Translations under genes and position numbers: made by a program
NCBI GenBank assembly: GCA_902795665.1
Contig: CADBMA010000124.1
Span: forward strand, 1-8,592
DNA: 8,592 nucleotides
From: an uncultured Rhodospirillales bacterium
GTDB lineage: Bacteria > Pseudomonadota > Alphaproteobacteria > RF32 > CAG-239
Direction of reading: 5' to 3'
In this document: positions 1 through 4,910 of the stretch, in pieces
Layout of the letters: each line of letters begins with the position of its first letter
Numbering within the stretch: position 1 is the stretch's first letter
The notes under the pieces: model-generated
Databases searched by the model: none
What the model saw: only the letters and a program-made list of their open reading frames with translations
Told to the model about the DNA's origin: nothing

Positions 1-37
1 ACCCCTCAACATCGCAGAAAATAAGCATTTTTGTCAT
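1..37 (-). CDS. 5' end of an unidentified protein gene, cut by the left edge
   Basis: Only the first 12 codons are in the window, reading MTKMLIFCDVEG and then running off the edge. The ATG at 37 is preceded on the minus strand by GAGGGG (51 to 46) with an 8-nt spacer, a good ribosome binding site. That site overlaps the TGA stop of the upstream TPR gene, leaving a 12-nt gap, so the gene is very probably the next member of the same operon. The residues look like a buried beta strand ending in an acidic D-x-E-G turn, as at the metal-binding start of several alpha/beta or cyclase-like folds. This is too short to assign a family. An in-frame second Met at residue 4 is an alternative start. Confidence 0.6.
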   Translation of the reverse strand, partial: MTKMLIFCDVEG

Positions 38-49
38 TTCATCAACCCC

Positions 50-1429
50 TCATTCCGACAAATCTGTTTGTTTTAGATGTTCCAAAATTTGATATGTTTT
101 GTTTATATCAGTTTTCAGCTGGCGTATTTTGCTTTTTAATCCGGCGTTTTCAGACACATATAAAGCATCGTGAAAACATGCCAAAGCTTCCTCCGCAGAT
201 GCAATATCTTGATAATCGCGCCCCAAAAGATAGTGGAGATTGCCAATTTTTTCTTGAATATCAGCCCAATTTTGCGGATTGCGCTTTTCAGTAACAATTT
301 TTTGCTGATTTTTATATGCGCTGATTGCTAAATTGCAAATTTCACGGCTTTTGGTCAAATGACCGAGATTGTGCAAAAGATATCCCAGCCGACCTTCAAT
401 TTGCCCCCAAAAATCAGGAAACAAAACTTGTGTATAGACCTTTTCAGCCTCACGAAGCTGAAAAACCGCATCACGCAAGGCCTGAATGTCTTCAGTCTGC
501 TTCCAATAGCTGACATAGAGCTCAGATAATTTGTAGCAGACATAGCCATAATCATAGGGGTAGGTATATTTGCTGAGATATTTTTGCGCGGTTTGATAAT
601 TGCGGATTGCCGGTTTGAAATAAGCTGAAGCCCGATTGTCAAGATGCCGAGTCGCACAGTCATACATCTGCCCAAGGTGATAATAAATACACCCCAAATG
701 TGTGGGCTGCAAAATTTTGTCCTGATATTTTAAGGCGCTCTCCAACAAATTGCGCACAATCTTAAGGTCGCTGTCATATGGACTCTCATAAGCCAGACTA
801 AGATAAATAACCCCCAAAAAGTTAAAAACATAGGGAGTATAATCAACCCCTAGTGATTGTGCCGAGTCGAGCTGCGAAAGACGGTGAACAATCTTTTTGA
901 GAAGATATTTTTTATAAATTTGATACTCGCGCGAGGGGTTGTTGACCGCACTGACAACCGTTCCGTATAAAAGAAGCAAAAGTTCTTGCGAAATTTGGGC
1001 ATTGTCTTCATCAAGCGATGCCGCCGGAAGATAAAAACTATCCATGAGTGATATAAAAGAATTGCCCCCGTCTTGGTATTGATGATAATTTTGAAAATTG
1101 AGGCGAATCCGCTCATTGTCGCGATAACCCCATATTATAACCTCGGCTGAATTTTGGCGCAAAATGGATTGTCCGGTATCAATCAAGTCAAATATATTGC
1201 GGCTCTCCAAGTTCAAAAAAGAATGGTCAAAGTTTTCAATATAGGCTGAAGCCTCAATCCCCTCGCAACTATCAAGTGCACGGGCCAAATTTAGGGCACC
1301 GCGGCTGCTGATGTTGTCATAAAAATCAGCAACCACAATCCGAAAAGACGGCCCTAAAGGCTCAGACTGCTGCAAATCGGCAGAATGAGAAGGAGAATTA
1401 AAAAGCTTTTGCCATAATTTCCACGCCAT
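50..1429 (-). CDS. TPR protein with N-terminal TolB-like alpha/beta domain, function unknown
   Basis: This 459-residue protein has no signal peptide or membrane segment and is probably cytoplasmic. After a short basic and polar leader, residues 28-112 form a compact alpha/beta unit. It starts with the strand FRIVVADF, continues through the helix GALNLARALDSCEGIEA, and ends with SAEVIIWGYRDNERIRLNF. That pattern resembles the TolB-N/FlgO-like domain in other alphaproteobacterial TPR proteins ('ADVLIWG'). Residues 200-430 contain about five helical TPR-like pairs, for example YVFNFLGVIYLSLAY, GCIYYHLGQMY, GYVCYKLSELY, GRLGYLLHNLG and NPQNWADIQEKIGNLHYLLG with EEALACFHDAL. The C-terminus is a charged helix. 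Its ATG overlaps the stop of the membrane-protein gene upstream as TGATG. AAGGA (1446 to 1442) lies 12 nt upstream, a long spacing, so translational coupling is likely. A scaffolding or adaptor role for the neighbouring membrane protein is inference. No enzymatic function is visible. Confidence 0.8.
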   Translation of the reverse strand: MAWKLWQKLFNSPSHSADLQQSEPLGPSFRIVVADFYDNISSRGALNLARALDSCEGIEASAYIENFDHSFLNLESRNIFDLIDTGQSILRQNSAEVIIWGYRDNERIRLNFQNYHQYQDGGNSFISLMDSFYLPAASLDEDNAQISQELLLLLYGTVVSAVNNPSREYQIYKKYLLKKIVHRLSQLDSAQSLGVDYTPYVFNFLGVIYLSLAYESPYDSDLKIVRNLLESALKYQDKILQPTHLGCIYYHLGQMYDCATRHLDNRASAYFKPAIRNYQTAQKYLSKYTYPYDYGYVCYKLSELYVSYWKQTEDIQALRDAVFQLREAEKVYTQVLFPDFWGQIEGRLGYLLHNLGHLTKSREICNLAISAYKNQQKIVTEKRNPQNWADIQEKIGNLHYLLGRDYQDIASAEEALACFHDALYVSENAGLKSKIRQLKTDINKTYQILEHLKQTDLSE

Positions 1430-2502
1430 CAGAAGTCATTGTCCTTGTTGATATATTGTTTTACTTCATTAACCCGTGCCTGCAGGTCTTCTAAAACTTG
1501 GCGGTTGATGTCACGTATTTTTTTGTTGCCGTCAGCCAAATTGCGAAATTTGTATAAAAACCACATGGTAATAAATGTCGAAACCAATAACAACGAACCA
1601 TGCTCACCGGTAAAAGCCTGAAACACGCCTAAAAAGACCAAAAGCAATTGACCGCGAAGAACAAAAGCCGCCGAAGATGAAGGTGAAAAACCTAAATTTA
1701 GCGCCTGAAAATAAGCAAGGTTTTTGGAAATGGAGGAATATTTATCAATAAAGGTCAAACGCAAAAATACTGCCCACAAAAGGTCTATCAATAAATATAG
1801 CGCAAATATAATTACACAGCTGCCGGCATTTTCACCCGCGCACCATGTCATCAGCGCAAAAATCATAAAACCAAGGCACGAAGCCTCGTTGTCTGTAATG
1901 CGCATGCGAGCAGGAGGCCAAGTGAATGATAACAAAGCTAAGCAAGCCGCCGCATACGAAAAACCCAAAAACCCAAAAAATTCAGGAATGGCATTGATAA
2001 CACCAAGCACCCCAACACCGCATGAAATGGTCAAAGACTGAATTGCCGTCATGGCGTCACCAGAGTTTGAATAGCGATAAATGTAGCTGAAAACAAACCA
2101 TGCCGCCACAATCAATCCGCGGTTTATAATTATGGGCAAAGGCGAAACCATTTCTACGGCAGCGTCAGGAAGCCCAAAGCCGCTCAAAAGCGCGGCAATA
2201 AACAAAAACAATGGGAAAAAATGCTCCGTTCTTGAAAATAATGTCGACATATACACACCGCCGACACAAAACAAAACGATTAAAAGCTCAGATAAAGTGA
2301 AAAATCCTAAAAAATCTGCCGGATTGTAAAAAGCAAAATATAAAATTAGGCAACCGGCGGACAATGTGCCGAACAATGGAGGAAAAAACAGGCCTGAACC
2401 GGCAAAACGCAAGCCTTTTTGCGCGATAAAATGATAAAAAACGGCCGGAACGATAAAGCTAAAGAAAACAATGCAGATAACGGCAATCAAGGTTGTGTTC
2501 AT
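1429..2502 (-). CDS. Polytopic membrane protein, probable degenerate MraY/WecA-type phosphosugar-polyprenol transferase
   Basis: This 357-residue protein has about ten hydrophobic segments, the first at residues 3-25, and a charged C-terminal helix at 318-355 that could form a coiled coil. I do not see a clean family match, but the order of features follows glycosyltransferase family 4 (WecA/MraY-like PNPT). A GFGLPD loop near 108-113 sits where the DD motif belongs, and NSGDAMTA (146-153) where N..DG.DGLA belongs. PPARMRITDNEASCLGF (196-212) aligns without gaps to the PAR.F.GD.GS..LGF motif. YLLIDLLWAVFLRL (236-249) matches the following D..rR helix, and NLAYFQALNLGFSP (261-274) takes the place of the HHRL..LG loop. 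Asp204 of the GD motif survives, but its glycines, one aspartate of DD and the histidines are gone, so it may be catalytically dead. The start at 2502 is chosen because GGGAG (2515 to 2511) lies 8 nt upstream and a classic membrane N-terminus follows. A TTG at 2559 would add 19 residues. The family reading needs a profile search; the reading frame itself is secure. Confidence 0.65.
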   Translation of the reverse strand: MNTTLIAVICIVFFSFIVPAVFYHFIAQKGLRFAGSGLFFPPLFGTLSAGCLILYFAFYNPADFLGFFTLSELLIVLFCVGGVYMSTLFSRTEHFFPLFLFIAALLSGFGLPDAAVEMVSPLPIIINRGLIVAAWFVFSYIYRYSNSGDAMTAIQSLTISCGVGVLGVINAIPEFFGFLGFSYAAACLALLSFTWPPARMRITDNEASCLGFMIFALMTWCAGENAGSCVIIFALYLLIDLLWAVFLRLTFIDKYSSISKNLAYFQALNLGFSPSSSAAFVLRGQLLLVFLGVFQAFTGEHGSLLLVSTFITMWFLYKFRNLADGNKKIRDINRQVLEDLQARVNEVKQYINKDNDF

Positions 2503-2510
2503 CAAGATAT

Positions 2511-2515
2511 CTCCC
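2511..2515 (-). promoter_or_regulatory. Ribosome binding site that fixes the membrane-protein start
   Basis: The minus strand reads GGGAG, an 8-nt spacer, then ATG at 2502. The competing upstream TTG at 2559 directly follows the TAG stop of the previous gene and has no purine-rich site before it. This decides for the shorter 357-residue product. Confidence 0.65.
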
Positions 2516-2559
2516 AAAAGATGTTTTTTATTTATACCCCGAAAGTTGACCTTCTTCAA

Positions 2560-3465
2560 CTATAATGTTGTGCTTAAAAACATATTATACAATTTTTTTA
2601 ACAAAAAATGCGTGTGCGGAAAAGCGCAATTTGATTGCATAGAGGCATCTGTAATGACAGAACTGATTAAATTAAATTCATCGCGCTTGTTGTTGATAAT
2701 TGCTTGATGCAACGGATAGATATAGTTGGACGGAGTGTTAAAAATGCCTTTCATAATTGTGCTTTCATTAAGACTGACACCATCCGCCGCGGCCAATGCA
2801 CGAAACTCATTAACCAAAATATGCAAAGTGTCATTATTTTTCTTGTTTTTGAGTAAGTCAGATATCTTGGCGTTTTCGGCCGCCGTCAAAAGAGAGCATA
2901 AAGCATAAGGGGCAAAATATTCCCAAAAACGTGCCAATCGGTTATCTCCGGTAAACATTTGTATGCGAACCGAGCCAAAAGCTGCGGTAACAATCGGATC
3001 AATAGCTCCTTGCTCAGGCGGAAAAATGATAATGTTTGTTTCACGCCCAAGCAGCGAAACCGTGCCGTTTCCAAATGTTACATAACCATTAAAAAAGGCT
3101 TGGTGCAAGTTAGTGGATACAATTTTGCTCAAGTATGACATATTTTTTAGCGGCGTAAAACAAACAACAGGCGCTTTGCCGATTTTTGAGGTTGAAATAC
3201 GGCTTAAGGCTGTATTTAACTTGTTGGCATAAGCGGTTATAATGACCATTTTTGCTGGCTTGCGCATTAAGTCTGCGGTTTTTAATTGATATTTCTTGTG
3301 TGTCAGACTCCGGTCTTCTTTAAGCGAAAACCCGTCGCTGACCGGAAAATAGCTGTCACCGTTATGTTCCGTTAAAATAATCACTTCATCGCCAATGCTC
3401 TGCAGCTGCGCTCCAAGATAATAGGCCAGAGCATTATTTCCGATAATGTAAATAGGGTTAGTCAT
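2560..3465 (-). CDS. Divergent ketopantoate reductase (PanE/ApbA)-like protein, catalytic residues apparently lost
   Basis: This 301-residue protein has the length and two-domain outline of PanE/ApbA, the NADPH enzyme that reduces ketopantoate in pantothenate synthesis. An N-terminal Rossmann-like strand-turn-helix (IYIIGNNALAYYLG, 5-18) is followed by ITAYANKLNTAL (76-87) and the PVVCFTPLKN strand (99-108). An all-helical C-terminal half ends in RDEFNLISSVITDASMQ (261-277), matching the TEIDYINGF helix of ApbA_C. The key positions differ. The GxGxxG loop reads GNNALA. The helix motif WRKLAVNCVINPLTA reads WEYFAPYALCSLLTA (181-195), so the catalytic Lys becomes Tyr183 and the two substrate Asn become Tyr187 and Ser191. 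The Glu equivalent (263) is kept. It is therefore unlikely to be an active PanE, and may be a pseudoenzyme or act on another ligand. ATG 3465 is chosen because AAGGA (3479 to 3475) lies 9 nt upstream and it begins just 5 nt after the rsmB stop. An in-frame extension to 3543 would overlap rsmB and has no support. Confidence 0.7.
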   Translation of the reverse strand: MTNPIYIIGNNALAYYLGAQLQSIGDEVIILTEHNGDSYFPVSDGFSLKEDRSLTHKKYQLKTADLMRKPAKMVIITAYANKLNTALSRISTSKIGKAPVVCFTPLKNMSYLSKIVSTNLHQAFFNGYVTFGNGTVSLLGRETNIIIFPPEQGAIDPIVTAAFGSVRIQMFTGDNRLARFWEYFAPYALCSLLTAAENAKISDLLKNKKNNDTLHILVNEFRALAAADGVSLNESTIMKGIFNTPSNYIYPLHQAIINNKRDEFNLISSVITDASMQSNCAFPHTHFLLKKLYNMFLSTTL

Positions 3466-3470
3466 ATGTT

Positions 3471-4751
3471 TTATTCCTTTTGAAGTGTGGCCACAAAAAA
3501 TCCATCCATGCCGCCAAGCAAAGATAATTGTGACGGCAGGCAACGCAAAAATCCTTCGGGCGTGAGCAAATCTTTCAGTTCAGAAGCTCTTTTGCCGGCA
3601 ATAGTGACAAGGTTAATGGGTTTAATCAAAAATTCGGGATGCCGTTCAATAAAAGATAAAATTTGTTGCTCGCCTTCAGCTTTTGAAAGAGAACAAACGG
3701 CATATAATAAAATTCCGCCGGAAGCAATATGGGGTGCGGCATTTTCAAGAAACTGCTTTTGAACCTCAGCGCATCGCTGCACATCATCTTGAGTTTTAAG
3801 ATGAACAATTTCCGGATGTCGGCGCAGGGTGCCGCTTGCCGAGCAAGGAGCATCAATTAAAATAATGTCATAAGTTTGTTCAGATTTTTGCAAAAAATCA
3901 ATAGCATCCGCACAGATAATATTTTCCGGATGCAAATTTAGGCGTTGCATATTTTCTTTCAGACGCTGAAGACGGGGTTTAGAAATATCTAAAACCGATA
4001 CTTTGGCTCCGGCACTGAGGAGTTGCGCCGTTTTGCCTCCTGGAGCAGCGCACAAATCGAGAACCTTTTTTCCGCTGATTTTGCCCAGAGATTGCACTGC
4101 AAGTGAAGATGCTATATCCTGAACCCACCATTGACCATCGTTATATCCGTAAAGTTGGCTGACAATTCCGGCCGCCGGCAAACGGATTGAGCCATTAGGC
4201 ATCAATGTACCGTCAAGAGTATGCGCCCACTGCTCAGCGTTGCTTTTTACACTGATATCAAGAGGCGGTTCTGTTACGGCAAGTTTTTCCATGACCGCAA
4301 TTTGTTTTGGGCTATAATCAACAGATAAAATGCGGCGAAAAGACTTTGGAAAAAACGGAACATTAGCGGCATTGCTGATTTTTTCACAGTCAGAACATAT
4401 TTTGCGCAATACGGCATTTACAAAGCCGCCGGAATATTTATTGCCAAGCTTTTTTGCAATTTCGACATAGCTGCTGACTATCGCATATTCAGGAGTGCGA
4501 AAATACAAAATTTCAACCGCTCCCAAAATTATCAGAAGATGTATGTTGCTCATTTTGGGAGGCAAAGGCTTGGAAGAATATCCGGAAATTACTTTTTTAA
4601 GAAATTCTTGGCGCCGCAATGCGGTCATTACCAAGCGCTTTACAAAAGCACGCTCTTGTGCTTCTGCAATTGTTTCAAACCCATAATCAGTTTTGCCATT
4701 CAAACAATTTTGATATATTTCTACCGCCGATAGTCGAATATCCACTTCCAT
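3471..4751 (-). CDS. rsmB: 16S rRNA (cytosine-967-C5)-methyltransferase RsmB (Sun/Fmu)
   Basis: RsmB uses SAM to methylate C5 of a cytosine (E. coli C967) in helix 31 of 16S rRNA during small-subunit maturation in the cytoplasm. The 426-residue product is close to the 429 residues of the E. coli enzyme. Residues 5-120 form a NusB-like helical RNA-binding domain, including PEYAIVSSYVEIAKKLG and GFVNAVLRKI. The methyltransferase follows. Motif I DLCAAPGGKTAQL (232-244) binds SAM, motif IV DAPCSASGTLRRHPEI (300-315) holds Cys303, and motif VI AVCSLSKAEGE (351-361) supplies Cys353, so both m5C catalytic cysteines are present. The end carries LLGGMDGFFVATL. Motif VI has VCS instead of the usual TCS. 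ATG 4751 is chosen because AGAGGAGG lies just upstream and MEVDIRLSAVEIY is a typical family start. A 39-residue upstream extension to 4868 would run through the promoter region. It is the first gene of the leftward operon. Confidence 0.95.
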   Translation of the reverse strand: MEVDIRLSAVEIYQNCLNGKTDYGFETIAEAQERAFVKRLVMTALRRQEFLKKVISGYSSKPLPPKMSNIHLLIILGAVEILYFRTPEYAIVSSYVEIAKKLGNKYSGGFVNAVLRKICSDCEKISNAANVPFFPKSFRRILSVDYSPKQIAVMEKLAVTEPPLDISVKSNAEQWAHTLDGTLMPNGSIRLPAAGIVSQLYGYNDGQWWVQDIASSLAVQSLGKISGKKVLDLCAAPGGKTAQLLSAGAKVSVLDISKPRLQRLKENMQRLNLHPENIICADAIDFLQKSEQTYDIILIDAPCSASGTLRRHPEIVHLKTQDDVQRCAEVQKQFLENAAPHIASGGILLYAVCSLSKAEGEQQILSFIERHPEFLIKPINLVTIAGKRASELKDLLTPEGFLRCLPSQLSLLGGMDGFFVATLQKE

Positions 4752-4780
4752 ATTCCTCCTCTTTAAAGTATAACAAGCGC

Positions 4781-4809
4781 AGTTTAAAAAAATGTGAAAA
4801 TAATTACAA
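4781..4809 (-). promoter_or_regulatory. Candidate sigma70-type promoter for the rsmB operon
   Basis: On the minus strand, TTGTAA (4809 to 4804) and TAAACT (4786 to 4781) are separated by exactly 17 nt, each matching four of six consensus bases. Transcription would start near 4774, giving a leader of about 23 nt that contains the AGGAGG site at 4760 to 4755. A better-looking TATACT at 4772 to 4767 would start transcription inside the ribosome binding site and is less credible. AT-rich DNA gives many such matches by chance. Confidence 0.35.
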
Positions 4810-4831
4810 GTGGGAAAAATTTTTAACCCTA

Positions 4832-4858
4832 TTGTATTTTTGCGCAAAATAATATAGT
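4832..4858 (+). promoter_or_regulatory. Candidate sigma70-type promoter for the leuS-lptE-holA operon
   Basis: TTGTAT (4832-4837) and TATAGT (4853-4858) are separated by 15 nt, slightly short. TATTGT at 4830 would give 17 nt. Transcription would start near 4865, leaving a leader of about 45 nt before the leuS start at 4911. That leaves no room for a T-box or attenuator, so leader-based leucine control of leuS is not visible. Confidence 0.4.
4838..4849. promoter_or_regulatory. Perfect 12-bp palindrome TTTTGCGCAAAA, possible operator
   Basis: The sequence is self-complementary over all 12 bases and sits between the candidate -35 and -10 boxes of the leuS promoter, about 30 bp upstream of the candidate rsmB -35. 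A dimeric repressor bound here would block leuS transcription. It does not extend as a palindrome beyond 12 bp, and no run of U follows, so a terminator is unlikely. No regulator is known to me for this site. Confidence 0.3.
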
Positions 4859-4895
4859 CTGACTCCAAAATTTATTTAATATGAAAAATATGAGC

Positions 4896-4904
4896 AAAGA
4901 AAGG
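4896..4904 (+). promoter_or_regulatory. leuS: Ribosome binding site that favours the leuS start at 4911
   Basis: AAAGAAAGG is followed by a 6-nt spacer and ATG at 4911. The two in-frame ATGs further upstream, at 4881 and 4890, are preceded only by A/T sequence with no purine-rich site, so the product most likely starts MCNANARHNG. Confidence 0.6.
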
Positions 4905-4910
4905 TATTGT

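Noticed and set aside
31..294. Plus-strand open frames antisense to the TPR and membrane genes (also 325-513, 1724-2041, 2132-2329)
   Set aside because: They are low-complexity translations opposite well-supported genes, with no upstream signals.
2503..2559. 19-residue N-terminal extension of the membrane protein from a TTG
   Set aside because: No ribosome site precedes the TTG, while GGGAG stands 8 nt before ATG 2502 and a membrane segment follows directly.
2503..2562. Possible terminator or extra promoter in the 57-nt gap between the PanE-like and membrane-protein genes
   Set aside because: I found no GC-rich hairpin with a T run and no convincing -35/-10 pair, so operon read-through is simpler.
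3466..3543. 26-residue extension of the PanE-like protein into rsmB
   Set aside because: It would overlap coding rsmB sequence. The Rossmann strand begins properly after ATG 3465, which has its own AAGGA site.
4812..4829. GGGAAAAATTTTTAACCC as an inverted repeat or terminator
   Set aside because: The GGG/CCC ends and the A/T core have different centres of symmetry, so pairing is broken, and no terminator is needed between divergent genes.
4752..4868. 39-residue extension of RsmB
   Set aside because: It covers the divergent promoter region, and AGGAGG sits immediately before ATG 4751.
4859..4910. T-box or leucine attenuator in the leuS leader
   Set aside because: The leader is only about 45 nt, with no leader peptide rich in Leu codons and no terminator hairpin.
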